From Anaeromassilibacillus sp. An250 (GTDB taxonomy: Bacteria; Bacillota; Clostridia; Oscillospirales; Acutalibacteraceae): DNA of 64,000 bases. Below are positions 1-8,127 of the stretch, in pieces. Position 1 is the first letter of the stretch, and each line of letters starts with the position of its first letter. The stretch lies in assembly GCF_002159845.1 (NCBI RefSeq), contig NZ_NFJK01000002.1, positions 1-64,000 on the forward strand, written 5' to 3'. A program made the position numbers and the translations under genes. The notes beneath the pieces are model-generated. The model worked only from the letters and a program-made list of their open reading frames with translations, was not told the origin of the DNA and did no database searches.

Positions 1-203
1 TTCTTCCCATCCAGGATGATTTCGCCGCCATCCTCGTGGTAGATGCCGAACAAACACTTCATCAAAGTCGATTTTCCCGCGCCGTTTTCGCCCATCAGGG
101 CATGTACGCTGCCGGGGCGCACTTTTAAGGTGACCCCATCCAGCGCTTTCACGCCAGGGAATACTTTGGTGATGTTGTTCATCTCCAGCACGTATTCACC
201 CAT
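1..203 (-). CDS. Sugar ABC transporter ATP-binding protein, N-terminal fragment
   Basis: Only the first 67 or so codons are in the window; the gene continues off the left edge. The reading runs [18 protein letters not shown] and contains the Walker A motif GENGAGKST. The order FPGVKAL then GENGAGKST then KCLFG is typical of the duplicated-ATPase sugar importers (RbsA/MglA type), which energise uptake of ribose, galactose or nucleosides with two permeases and a binding protein. The ATG at 203 is chosen because GGAGGAGGAC sits about 7 bases upstream. A consensus promoter (364-392) lies roughly 150 bases upstream, and a MarR regulator is divergent. The exact sugar cannot be told from this fragment. 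Confidence 0.85.
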   Translation of the reverse strand, partial: MGEYVLEMNNITKVFPGVKALDGVTLKVRPGSVHALMGENGAGKSTLMKCLFGIYHEDGGEIILDGK

Positions 204-303
204 TGCATCAGTCCTCCTCCCATTGCTTTCTTCTTCATGCTTTTGTAACTCCTCGCAGGATAAAATTAGCGGGTCATACAACTATAATATATAAGAAAAC
301 ACC

Positions 304-356
304 TAATATATAGCTATATTAACCTGTTTTGTATATAAATTAGTTGCATAACCAAT
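304..356. promoter_or_regulatory. Pair of palindromic operator candidates
   Basis: TAATATA-TAGC-TATATTA at 304-321 is a 7-4-7 inverted repeat. ATTAGTT-GCAT-AACCAAT at 339-356 is a 7-4-7 repeat with one mismatch. Their centres are 35 bp apart. The right-hand one covers the expected start site of the leftward promoter. MarR dimers usually bind palindromes of about this size, so these are candidate sites for the divergent MarR protein; that link is inferred. Confidence 0.45.
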
Positions 357-363
357 CAATTAA

Positions 364-392
364 ATTATAGGAACAAAAAGCAGGGTTGTCAA
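364..392 (-). promoter_or_regulatory. Sigma-A promoter of the sugar ABC gene
   Basis: On the minus strand TTGACA (387-392) and TATAAT (364-369) are both perfect and separated by 17 bp. Transcription would run left through the two palindromes into the ATPase gene. Confidence 0.75.
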
Positions 393-492
393 TATAAAAT
401 AAAAAGTTGTAGGAAGATCGAAGAAATTCGTAGACTTTTAGAGGATAAGTTTAAACCACTAAAACGATAAAAGTGATAGAGTCGAATTTTCA

Positions 493-521
493 TTGACATT
501 CTTTTTCCGTTAAGCTAAAAT
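493..521 (+). promoter_or_regulatory. Sigma-A promoter of the MarR gene
   Basis: TTGACA (493-498), 17-bp spacer, TAAAAT (516-521), followed about 50 bases later by the ribosome site of the MarR gene. Confidence 0.65.
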
Positions 522-575
522 TTAAAGGAAGAGTTTATAAAGGAGCAAATATCCTCGCTATTGGAGGGAAAATGG

Positions 576-1007
576 ATGCATGGGCCGTATTGGGATTACA
601 TTAAAATTTTTTCCGTTATTTATTGGCAATCACAGAGTTTCTGTGCCAAAAGGCTGAAAGACTTGGGGGTCACCTGCGGGCAATTTATGTACATCCTTTG
701 TATTTGTGATAATCCTGGGATCTCCCAGGAGAAGGTTGCGGAAAGCACTTGCATCGACAAGAGCACCGTGGCAAAGGCCGTACAGCAGCTTCTGCAAGGC
801 GGGTTTATCACGCGGCAGATCAGCGCGGAGGACCGGAGAGTCAATGAATTGTATCCCACAGAAAAGGCGAAGGAGATCTATCCAAAGATTGTGGAGATCA
901 TCGATAGCTTTAATATGGGGCAGCTCGAAGGTTTAACCGATATCGAGCGGGATATCTTTATGCGCCTGCTGCAAAAAGTCTTTAATCATGTGAAACCAAA
1001 ACCATAG
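576..1007 (+). CDS. MarR-family transcriptional regulator
   Basis: A 143-residue winged-helix protein of the MarR family, which acts as a dimeric DNA-binding repressor often released by small ligands. The recognition region reads QEKVAESTCIDKSTVAKAVQ at about residues 50-70, followed by the wing GGFITRQISAEDRRVNELYPT, whose acidic-R-R pattern is the family hallmark. The ATG at 576 is preferred over an in-frame TTG at 561 because GGAGGG lies 7 bases before it. It is transcribed away from a sugar ABC operon and has its own promoter; the shared intergenic region contains two palindromes, so control of the transporter and possibly itself is likely. The ligand is unknown. Confidence 0.9.
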   Translation: MHGPYWDYIKIFSVIYWQSQSFCAKRLKDLGVTCGQFMYILCICDNPGISQEKVAESTCIDKSTVAKAVQQLLQGGFITRQISAEDRRVNELYPTEKAKEIYPKIVEIIDSFNMGQLEGLTDIERDIFMRLLQKVFNHVKPKP

Positions 1008-1030
1008 GATATACATATATAGAATCATAG

Positions 1031-1067
1031 AAAAGGGAGGACGCACACTGGTGCGTCCTCCCTTTTT
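1031..1067. terminator. Terminator after the MarR gene
   Basis: AAAAGGGAGGACGCAC, a 4-base loop, then GTGCGTCCTCCCTTTTT: a perfect 16-bp stem. It has A and T runs on both sides, so it can serve both strands and also end the leftward XRE gene. Confidence 0.9.
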
Positions 1068-1140
1068 CAGCGAACCCGTTTAACGGCGAGAATCCCCGGT
1101 ACCGCCATAGGCCGGTTTTCCAAAGAACCGGCGGGTTTGT

Positions 1141-1383
1141 TTATGGAAGCCACGGGCGGCGCTTCTTTTTGGGCGGATAGGGCGCCCGTTCGTCCGTCAG
1201 CTCCGCCAAGTAGTCCATGCTGGATTGGTAGAAGCTTGCCAGACGAACAAGAATCCCTAAAGGGACACGGGATGTTCCATCTTCGTATTGGGCGTACGTT
1301 TCCGACGATATATGTAAAATCTTTGCAACGCCCTTTTGCGAAAGGCCGCATTCTATCCGCAATGCACGCATACGAGAAAGCAT
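1141..1383 (-). CDS. XRE-family helix-turn-helix regulator (80 aa)
   Basis: An 80-residue single-domain protein with a Cro/CI-type HTH: GLSQKGVAKILHISSETYAQYEDG spans the helix-turn-helix (about residues 11-34), followed by the usual hydrophobic helix ILVRLASFYQSSMDYL. The C-terminus is basic (KKKRRPW). The ATG at 1383 is chosen because AGGAGGTGA sits just upstream; a GTG inside that ribosome site is rejected. It is divergent from purL and may be autoregulatory. The target is unknown and no clear palindrome was found. Confidence 0.85.
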   Translation of the reverse strand: MLSRMRALRIECGLSQKGVAKILHISSETYAQYEDGTSRVPLGILVRLASFYQSSMDYLAELTDERAPYPPKKKRRPWLP

Positions 1384-1600
1384 TTCTTTCACCTCCTCAG
1401 CTATATTAATAAAGTTCTTCGGAATGTGGAAAGTTTTAAGGGGAATTCCCTTGCGTAAAGATTTTGCGATGGCTTTAAGAGGGAAAGAGACGAAATTCCG
1501 CGGTTCGTCCTCTTTATTAAGCGCTGCAAATATGCTATGATATGAATATCAATATCTGCCTGGCCGGTGGGACGGTGCAGGTGGGGAAACGGGGGAAACA

Positions 1601-4600
1601 ATGTCTGACGTAATCAGAGTATTTGTCGAAAAGAAACCCGGCTTCGACGTGGAAGCACAGCACATGAAGGCGGACCTGGTGGAAAACCTGGGGATGCCGG
1701 TCGAAGATTTGAAACTGCTGAACCGGTACGACGTTTCCGGGTTGAGCCGTGAAGAGTTCGAGGCCGCACGCGGCACCATCTTTTCCGAGCCAAATGTCGA
1801 TACCGTTTATGACGAGGAATATCCGCTGCCCGAGGGATATTCCGTTTTTGCCATGGAATACCTGCCCGGCCAGTACGACCAGCGGGCGGATTCCGCTGCA
1901 CAGTGCGTGCAGCTGCTCACCCAGGGCGAGCGGCCGCAGGTGGTCACCGCCCGCGTGATTGCGCTCAAGGGAGACCTGGACAAGGAGAAGCTGGATAAGA
2001 TCAAGAATTACCTGGTGAACCCGGTGGAGAGCCGCCTGGCCTCCCTGGACAAGCCCGAGTCCCTGGACATGCAGGCGGATGTGCCGCCGGATGTGGCGCG
2101 CGTGACGGGCTTTATCTCCTGGGATACGGACGAAATGGCTGCTTATTATGAAAAGATGGGCTTTGCCATGACGATGGAGGATTTGCTCTTCTGCCGCGAC
2201 TACTTCAAAAACGAAGAGAAACGCGATCCCAGTGTGACGGAACTGCGCGTCATCGATACCTATTGGAGCGACCACTGCCGTCACACCACCTTCTCCACAC
2301 GCCTGGAGCATATCAAAATTGCAGAGGGCGCGCTGAGTGAGGCAATCGAGGAAGCGTTGCAGGCATACTATGACGCCCGCAAGGAGGTTTATGGGGAAGA
2401 TACCGACCGGCCGGTGTCCCTGATGGATATGGCAGTCATCGGCATGAAGCTGCTGCGCAAGCGCGGCCAGATCCCGGACCTCGACCTCAGCGACGAGATC
2501 AACGCCTGCTCCATCGAGGTGCCGGTCACAATCGACGGCAAAGAGGAGAAGTGGCTCGTCCAGTTTAAGAATGAGACGCACAACCATCCGACGGAAATCG
2601 AACCGTTTGGCGGCGCGGCGACCTGCTTGGGCGGCGCGATCCGCGACCCGCTGTCCGGGCGGGCGTATGTCTATCAGGCCATGCGCGTGACCGGTTCCGG
2701 GGACCCGCGCGTCCCGTTTGAAGAGACACTGCACGGGAAACTCCCAACCCGCAAGATCACTACCGGCGCGGCCAGCGGCTACAGCTCCTACGGCAACCAG
2801 ATCGGCCTGGCGACCGGCCAGGTCACCGAGCTGTACGACCCCGGTTATGTGGCGAAGCGCATGGAGATCGGCGCGGTGATCGGCGCCTCCCCGAAGGAGA
2901 ATGTGGTGCGCGAGCAGCCGCAGCCGGGCGACATCATCGTCCTGCTGGGCGGCAGCACGGGCCGTGACGGAATCGGCGGTGCGACCGGTTCCAGCAAGGC
3001 GCACACGGAGAAATCGGTCGAGGTGTGCGGCGCCGAGGTGCAGAAGGGCAACCCGCCCACCGAGCGCAAAATCCAGCGCCTGTTCCGCGACCCGAAGGTC
3101 TCCCGCCTGATTAAACGCTGCAACGACTTCGGCGCAGGCGGCGTCTGCGTGGCCATCGGCGAGCTGGCGGATGGCCTGGAAATCGATCTGAACAAAGTCC
3201 CGAAGAAATATGAAGGCTTGGACGGCACGGAACTGGCGATCTCTGAATCCCAGGAGCGTATGGCGGTCGTGCTGGCCCCGCAGGATGTGGAGGCCTTCTG
3301 CGCCGCCGCTGCGGAGGAGAACCTCAACGCGCAGGTGGTGGCCGTGGTCACCGAATCGCCGCGCCTCAAGATGGAATGGCGCGGGGATACGATCGTCAAT
3401 ATTGCGCGCGCCTTCTTGAATACAAACGGTGTGACGCAGCGCACGGATGTGGAAATCGAAGCGCCGGACCCGGATGCGTACTACCGTAAGCAGGTTCCGG
3501 AGTGCCTCAAGGGGAAGCGGCTGGCCGAAGCCTTCCAGGAGAACTTGGCGCGGCTGGAAGTTTGCTGCCAGAAGGGGCTTGCCGAGCGCTTTGACGCGAG
3601 CATCGGCGCGGCCACGGTTTTGATGCCGTTCGCAGGGAAATACCAGTTGACGCCGGAAGAGGCGATGGTTGCGAAGCTGCCGGTGATCCATGGGGAGACG
3701 GACGACGCCACAGCGATGAGCTATGGCTACATCCCCGGGATTGCGCGCTTCTCACCGTTCCACGGGGCTGCCTACGCCGTCGTGGAGAGCCTTTCCAAGC
3801 TCTGTGCAGTGGGTGCAGACCCGCTCAGCTGCCGCCTGACCTTCCAGGAATATTTTGAGCGGCTCCGCACGGACCCGAAGCGCTGGGGCAAGCCGGCGGC
3901 GGCGCTGTTGGGCGCGTTGTCCGCCCAGCTCGGCATGGGCCTGCCTTCGATCGGCGGCAAGGACAGCATGTCCGGTTCGTTCGAGCAGATGGACGTGCCG
4001 CCCACGCTGGTCAGCTTTGCCGTCGCAATGACGAAGGCGAGCAAGACGATTTCGGCGGCGTTCCAGCATGCGGGGTCCCGCGTCGTGCTGCTCCCGCTGC
4101 CGGAGGACGCCAAGACCATGCTGCCAAACTGGGAGCGTTTGAAGAACTACTATAAGAGAATTGGAGAAAAAATCGCGGATGGGTCCATCCTTTCCGCATC
4201 GGTCGTCAAAGAGGGCGGCGCGGCCGCAGCGGTGGCAAAGATGTGCTTCGGCAACGGCATCGGCTTTGACTTCGATACGATGGACGAGGGAATCCTCTTT
4301 GCGCCCCTGTCCGGCAGCATCATCGTAGAGCTTGCGCCGGATGTGCCGTTTGAAAATTCGGCCGCGGTACTCTTGGGCAAAACCGTAGAACCGCAGGCCA
4401 TTCAAATTGGCGGCGAGGTTCTCCCGCTGCAAAAGCTGGTGGAGAGCTGGACCGGTACGTTGGAGAAGATTTTCCCGAATCAGGCCCCGGCGGTCGCTTT
4501 GACAAAGGACGTGCCGCTCTATACGGCGCGCAATACGCAGGCCCCGGCGATCAAGGCTGCCAAACCCCGTGTCTTTATCCCGGTATTCCCCGGGACGAAC

Positions 4601-5359
4601 TGCGAGTACGACACCGTCCGCGCGTTCGAAAAGGCGGGTGCGGAGACCGACGTCCTGGTGGTGCGCAACCTGTGCTCCGCGGACATTGAAACGACAATTG
4701 AACGCATGGAGAAGGCGATCCGCAACGCGCAGATCATCATGCTGCCCGGCGGGTTCTCCGGCGGCGACGAGCCGGACGGCTCCGGCAAGTTCATCGCAAC
4801 CACCTTCCGCAACCCGAAAATCGCGGAGGCGGTCATGGACCTGCTCAAAAACCGCGACGGCCTGATGCTCGGCATCTGCAATGGCTTCCAGGCGCTCATC
4901 AAATTGGGCCTTGTCCCCTACGGCGAGATCCGCGAGACGAGCGAAACCGCGCCGACCCTGACCTTCAATACGCTGGGCCGCCACGTGTCCCGCATGGTGT
5001 ATACGCGCATCACGTCGGTGAAATCCCCGTGGTTTGCCGGCTTACAGGCCGGGGATGTGGTGACGGTGCCGGTATCCCATGGCGAGGGCCGCTTTGTGGC
5101 GGACGACGAAACGCTGGCCCAGTTGGCCGCCAATGGCCAGGTTGCCACGCAGTACGTGGACCTGGAGGGCAACCCGAGCGGCGACATCGCCTGGAACCCC
5201 AACGGTTCGGTTTGCGCGATCGAAGGCATCACCAGTCCGGACGGGCGCGTCCTGGGCAAGATGGGCCATTCTGAGCGCAAGGGCGAAAACCTGTACCGCA
5301 ATGTGCCGGGCGAGAAAGATGCACGTATTTTTGAATCCGGCGTGGCATACTTTAAATAA
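1601..5359 (+). CDS. purL: Phosphoribosylformylglycinamidine synthase (one-chain PurL)
   Basis: This 1252-residue protein catalyses step four of purine synthesis, FGAR + glutamine + ATP to FGAM, in the cytoplasm. It is the large single-chain form with the glutaminase fused at the C-terminus, rather than the PurS/PurL/PurQ complex of Bacillus. The N-terminal and duplicated AIRS-like synthetase parts occupy about residues 1-980, with the ATP-site motif KNETHNHPTEIEPFGGAATC. The glutaminase follows: nucleophile Cys1093 in LGICNGFQ, and His1223/Glu1225 in GHSER near the end. The gene stands apart from other pur genes and is followed 61 bases later by alr. Upstream, TATGAT with an extended TG (1533-1541) may be the promoter. 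Confidence 0.97.
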   Translation: MSDVIRVFVEKKPGFDVEAQHMKADLVENLGMPVEDLKLLNRYDVSGLSREEFEAARGTIFSEPNVDTVYDEEYPLPEGYSVFAMEYLPGQYDQRADSAAQCVQLLTQGERPQVVTARVIALKGDLDKEKLDKIKNYLVNPVESRLASLDKPESLDMQADVPPDVARVTGFISWDTDEMAAYYEKMGFAMTMEDLLFCRDYFKNEEKRDPSVTELRVIDTYWSDHCRHTTFSTRLEHIKIAEGALSEAIEEALQAYYDARKEVYGEDTDRPVSLMDMAVIGMKLLRKRGQIPDLDLSDEINACSIEVPVTIDGKEEKWLVQFKNETHNHPTEIEPFGGAATCLGGAIRDPLSGRAYVYQAMRVTGSGDPRVPFEETLHGKLPTRKITTGAASGYSSYGNQIGLATGQVTELYDPGYVAKRMEIGAVIGASPKENVVREQPQPGDIIVLLGGSTGRDGIGGATGSSKAHTEKSVEVCGAEVQKGNPPTERKIQRLFRDPKVSRLIKRCNDFGAGGVCVAIGELADGLEIDLNKVPKKYEGLDGTELAISESQERMAVVLAPQDVEAFCAAAAEENLNAQVVAVVTESPRLKMEWRGDTIVNIARAFLNTNGVTQRTDVEIEAPDPDAYYRKQVPECLKGKRLAEAFQENLARLEVCCQKGLAERFDASIGAATVLMPFAGKYQLTPEEAMVAKLPVIHGETDDATAMSYGYIPGIARFSPFHGAAYAVVESLSKLCAVGADPLSCRLTFQEYFERLRTDPKRWGKPAAALLGALSAQLGMGLPSIGGKDSMSGSFEQMDVPPTLVSFAVAMTKASKTISAAFQHAGSRVVLLPLPEDAKTMLPNWERLKNYYKRIGEKIADGSILSASVVKEGGAAAAVAKMCFGNGIGFDFDTMDEGILFAPLSGSIIVELAPDVPFENSAAVLLGKTVEPQAIQIGGEVLPLQKLVESWTGTLEKIFPNQAPAVALTKDVPLYTARNTQAPAIKAAKPRVFIPVFPGTNCEYDTVRAFEKAGAETDVLVVRNLCSADIETTIERMEKAIRNAQIIMLPGGFSGGDEPDGSGKFIATTFRNPKIAEAVMDLLKNRDGLMLGICNGFQALIKLGLVPYGEIRETSETAPTLTFNTLGRHVSRMVYTRITSVKSPWFAGLQAGDVVTVPVSHGEGRFVADDETLAQLAANGQVATQYVDLEGNPSGDIAWNPNGSVCAIEGITSPDGRVLGKMGHSERKGENLYRNVPGEKDARIFESGVAYFK

Positions 5360-5420
5360 ATATAGAAGCGGATGGGGCGGTATCCGCCAGAATCGAAAAC
5401 AGTAGGAGCGAATTAGAAGG

Positions 5421-6620
5421 ATGAATGACTTTTTCAGGCGCACATGGGCGGAGATCGACCTGGACGCCGTCGCACATAACTATCATCAGATCAAAGACCG
5501 GCTAAACCCAGGCACAAAGGTATGCTGTGTTATCAAGGCGGACGCCTATGGGCACGGAGCGGAACTTTTGGCGCGCGAATATGAGGAGCTCGGCGCGGAC
5601 TGGTTTGCCGTGTCCAATTTGGAAGAGGCGATCCAGCTGCGCAACGCGCAGATCAGCCTGCCAATCCTGATTTTGGGGTATACGCCGCCGGAGTCGGCAG
5701 CGGAACTGGCCCATATGGATGTGGCGCAGGCGGTGCTTTCTCGTGAATACGGGGAGCGCCTTGCCGCCTGCGCGCGTGAGGCTGGCGTCACCGTGCGCGC
5801 GCATATCGTGGTGGACACCGGCATGAGCCGGATTGGTTTTCTATATCAGAACCCGGAGCGGGACGCGGATGCGATTGAAGACATTGCGGAGGTATGCGGG
5901 CTGGAGGGCTTGGATCCGGAAGGAATCTTCACCCACTTTGCCGTGGCAGATGAGGGAAACGACGGCCGTGGCTACACCCTTATGCAGCTCGACCTTTTTT
6001 TAAAGCTAATCGATCTTTTGGCCCAGCGGGGCATCACATTCCGCCTGCGCCATTGCGCCAATTCCGCAGCGGTTCTGGACTATGCGGATGCACAGCTCGA
6101 TATGGTCCGTCCGGGCATTATCCTCTATGGCTTAAATCCGTCCCGTTCGATCAAAGAACCGCTTGATCTGCGCCCGGTGATGCAGCTCAAGTCCATTGTC
6201 TCGATGCTTAAAACCGTGGAGCCGCAGACCAGCATCAGCTATGGGCGGCGCTTCACAACGAAACAACGAACCGTGGTTGCGACCGTGCCGGTCGGCTATG
6301 CGGATGGGTATCCGCGCCACCTCTACCACCGCGCCAGCGTGCTGGTGAACGGCCAGCGCGCCAAGATCATCGGCCGCGTCTGCATGGATCAGCTGATGGT
6401 GAACGTCACCGATATTCCCGGCGTGAAAGAGGGGGATACGGTTACGCTCTTTGGGCACGACGGGGATGCGTTCCTCTCAGTGGATGAACTGGCTGGTTAC
6501 AACCATACCATCAGCTATGAGCTGGTCTGCTTGCTGAGCAAGCGCGTGCCGCGCATCTACTATCGCGGTGGGGAAGCGGTTGCAGAGCTGGACTATCTCT
6601 GCTCCGGAAATGGCAGATAA
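5421..6620 (+). CDS. alr: Alanine racemase
   Basis: A 399-residue fold-III PLP enzyme that interconverts L- and D-alanine for peptidoglycan. The PLP lysine is Lys39 in VIKADAYGHG and the catalytic tyrosine is Tyr274 in SISYGRRF; GMSRIGF and the C-terminal CMDQLMVNVT segment are also typical. Length matches the family. The start ATG follows TAGGAGCGAATTAGAAGG. It lies in the same direction as purL with a 61-base gap, so read-through is possible, and ends at a strong hairpin. It could be the housekeeping Alr or a second copy used in sporulation or catabolism; the sequence does not decide. Confidence 0.96.
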   Translation: MNDFFRRTWAEIDLDAVAHNYHQIKDRLNPGTKVCCVIKADAYGHGAELLAREYEELGADWFAVSNLEEAIQLRNAQISLPILILGYTPPESAAELAHMDVAQAVLSREYGERLAACAREAGVTVRAHIVVDTGMSRIGFLYQNPERDADAIEDIAEVCGLEGLDPEGIFTHFAVADEGNDGRGYTLMQLDLFLKLIDLLAQRGITFRLRHCANSAAVLDYADAQLDMVRPGIILYGLNPSRSIKEPLDLRPVMQLKSIVSMLKTVEPQTSISYGRRFTTKQRTVVATVPVGYADGYPRHLYHRASVLVNGQRAKIIGRVCMDQLMVNVTDIPGVKEGDTVTLFGHDGDAFLSVDELAGYNHTISYELVCLLSKRVPRIYYRGGEAVAELDYLCSGNGR

Positions 6621-6640
6621 GAATTTCAAAATGGAGAAGC

Positions 6641-6676
6641 AAAGGGAAAACGGGGTTCTGTCCGGTTTTCCCTTTT
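6641..6676 (+). terminator. Terminator after alr
   Basis: AAAGGGAAAAC pairs with GTTTTCCCTTT across a short loop, and the stem's own 3' arm supplies the T run. It lies 20 bases after the alr stop. Confidence 0.75.
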
Positions 6677-6774
6677 ACTTTGGGATGTGCGGGCAGTGTG
6701 CCCTGGAACGCAGGCTGAGGCATCTGAAAGCGATGCAATATCAGAAAGAAATCTTAGATAGGTGTGGTTGATTC

Positions 6775-7113
6775 ATGGACAAAAACGACCGGCGCGCCAT
6801 TTGTACGGCGTATAAAGAGCGAAAAGGCCTTGGCGGGGTCTACAGCATCACCAACCGCGTGACGGGAGAAAAGCATCTGTTTTCAACGCCCAATCTACAG
6901 GGGGCGGAAAACCGTTTCGAATTTATGGTGCAAACGAATGGATGCACGGTTCTGTCCATTCAAAAGGAGTGGGCGTCCTATGGGCCGGATGCATTTTTCT
7001 TTGAAGTGTTGGAATCGATGGAACAGGGCGAAACGCAGGGTGCGCGCGAGTTCCGCGAGGACGTGAAAGCGCTGGAAGAGCTTTGGAAGGAGAAACTGGC
7101 CGCCGCAAAATGA
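6775..7113 (+). CDS. Small GIY-YIG nuclease-like protein
   Basis: A 112-residue cytoplasmic protein. The start of the nuclease-like fold is GVYSITNRVTGEKHLFSTPN (about residues 20-39), corresponding to the GIY strand, followed by a conserved arginine (ENRFEF) and an acidic helix FFFEVLESME. The second YIG triad is replaced by HLFST, so activity may be altered. Short stand-alone proteins like this are common in Clostridia; their role is not established, though repair or nucleic-acid processing is often assumed. The ribosome site is weak (AGGTG). It has its own terminator and no obvious partner. Confidence 0.65.
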   Translation: MDKNDRRAICTAYKERKGLGGVYSITNRVTGEKHLFSTPNLQGAENRFEFMVQTNGCTVLSIQKEWASYGPDAFFFEVLESMEQGETQGAREFREDVKALEELWKEKLAAAK

Positions 7114-7125
7114 GCCCAAATAGAA

Positions 7126-7161
7126 AGAGACCGCTGGAGAGCATTCTCCAGCGGTCTTTTG
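7126..7161. terminator. Terminator after the GIY-YIG gene
   Basis: AGACCGCTGGAGA, loop GCAT, TCTCCAGCGGTCT then TTT: a perfect 13-bp stem that can also end the leftward XRE gene at 7186. Confidence 0.9.
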
Positions 7162-7185
7162 TGTTTCAAATGGTAGTTTTGTCCT

Positions 7186-7428
7186 TTATTGCACTTCTGG
7201 TTCTATATGTTCGAACAGATCGTCGTCAAAAAATTCCCGAAGGGTGATTCCGATTCCATCGCATAGCTTCTGTAGGGTGACAACGCCAGGATTTTGGCTT
7301 TTGGTATTTAGAATGCTGTAAACGGTTGAAGGGGAAATACCAGCTTGATTGGCCAGTGCGTTGATTGCAAGATCGTGTTCTGCACAGAGTCCCTGAATTC
7401 GTTTGGCAACTGCCTCTTTTGCATTCAT
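7186..7428 (-). CDS. XRE-family repressor of the SLOG divergon
   Basis: An 80-residue HTH protein. INALANQAGISPSTVYSILN (about residues 22-41) is a clear Cro/CI helix-turn-helix, followed by VTLQKLCDGIGITLREFF. An ideal ribosome site GGAGG precedes the ATG. It is divergent from the SLOG-domain gene, and three copies of a 14-bp palindrome lie between them, two of them over the start region of the SLOG gene. This strongly suggests that it is the repressor of both genes. The pair is lower in GC than its neighbours, which hints at acquisition by transfer. Confidence 0.88.
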   Translation of the reverse strand: MNAKEAVAKRIQGLCAEHDLAINALANQAGISPSTVYSILNTKSQNPGVVTLQKLCDGIGITLREFFDDDLFEHIEPEVQ

Positions 7429-7442
7429 ACAAATCCTCCATC

Positions 7443-7540
7443 TTCGATATATCGCATATTTAGTGTATGAATGCTTGCGATATTATGTGTGGGATATATC
7501 CCAAATCATAAAATTGTGCTATGATATGGGATATATCGCA
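7443..7540. promoter_or_regulatory. Three palindromic operators in the XRE/SLOG divergon
   Basis: TTCGATATATCGCA (7443-7456), the perfect palindrome TGGGATATATCCCA (7490-7503) and TGGGATATATCGCA (7527-7540) share the pattern TGSGATATATCSCA. A half-site TGCGATAT is at 7476-7483. An extended -10, TGCTATGAT (7517-7525), sits between the last two operators, so binding there would block the SLOG promoter. Confidence 0.75.
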
Positions 7541-7555
7541 CACAAGGAGGGAAAT

Positions 7556-8026
7556 ATGTCTGTTTGTTGCTTTGCCGGACATCGAGATGCAGAAGAAACC
7601 ATACGCCCTATATTAGACGAGTCTATAAAATGGCATATACTTACAAAGGGAGTAACTGAATTTTTGGTTGGAACCTATGGGAACTTTGATCGGATGGCTT
7701 CAGCGTCTGTTTTAGAGAGGAAGAAAGAATATCCTTATCTTCGATTAACGCTCCTAGTCGCTTATCCACCTGCTAGGAAAAGAAGCTTTTTGTCTGGATA
7801 TGACCAAGTGATCTATCCCGAAGGGTTGGAACTGGTGCCGCCCAGGTTTGCTATTCCGGCGCTAAATCGCTATATGCTTGAAAAATCCGATTATTTGATT
7901 GCGTTTGTGAAGCGAAATTGGGGAGGCGCGGCACAGACACTCAAAAACGCAAGACGGCTGGAAAGACAAGGGAATTTGGTTGTTACCAATCTGGGAGAAA
8001 AATTGGAACGCAATATATCCGGGTAA
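7556..8026 (+). CDS. SLOG-domain protein (DprA/YpsA-like Rossmann fold)
   Basis: A 156-residue single-domain protein. The N-terminal CCFAGHRDAE is the GHR motif of the SLOG group, followed by EFLVGTYGNFDRMAS (about residues 43-57), the glycine-rich loop with a following D, and later SDYLIAFVKRNWGGAA. SLOG folds bind nucleotides or nucleotide-derived second messengers; members include DprA, LOG and YpsA, and some are sensors in phage-defence systems. The ATG at 7556 follows a perfect AAGGAGGG site. It is controlled in all likelihood by the divergent XRE protein. Its ligand and role are unknown; no effector gene is adjacent. Confidence 0.8.
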   Translation: MSVCCFAGHRDAEETIRPILDESIKWHILTKGVTEFLVGTYGNFDRMASASVLERKKEYPYLRLTLLVAYPPARKRSFLSGYDQVIYPEGLELVPPRFAIPALNRYMLEKSDYLIAFVKRNWGGAAQTLKNARRLERQGNLVVTNLGEKLERNISG

Positions 8027-8055
8027 TGGATTGAATGATAAAGCATATAACATGC

Positions 8056-8090
8056 AAGAAGCCGCCAGAGAAAGCTCCGGCGGCTTCTTA
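8056..8090. terminator. Hairpin between the SLOG and rubrerythrin genes
   Basis: AAGAAGCCGCC (8056-8066) pairs perfectly with GGCGGCTTCTT (8079-8089). The T tract is short in both directions; it lies between convergent genes and probably ends both. Confidence 0.65.
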
Positions 8091-8127
8091 CTATGTAGAC
8101 ATAAGGGGATATAAAAACCTGATTTTA

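Larger units (their letters stand above)
204..575. other. Divergent intergenic region, sugar ABC / marR
   Basis: This 372-base AT-rich stretch holds no gene. It carries a consensus promoter for each flanking gene and two 18-bp imperfect palindromes (304-321 and 339-356) lying in the start region and leader of the ABC gene. The arrangement suggests the MarR protein controls the transporter. Confidence 0.7.

Noticed and set aside
1535-3691. Long open frame antisense to purL
   Set aside because: It mirrors the high-GC codon pattern of purL on the other strand, has no ribosome site and its product is His/Arg/Ala/Gln-rich without any domain.
6621-6774. Small open frame running out of the alr 3' end
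   Set aside because: It starts inside alr in another frame, crosses the alr terminator and has no ribosome site.
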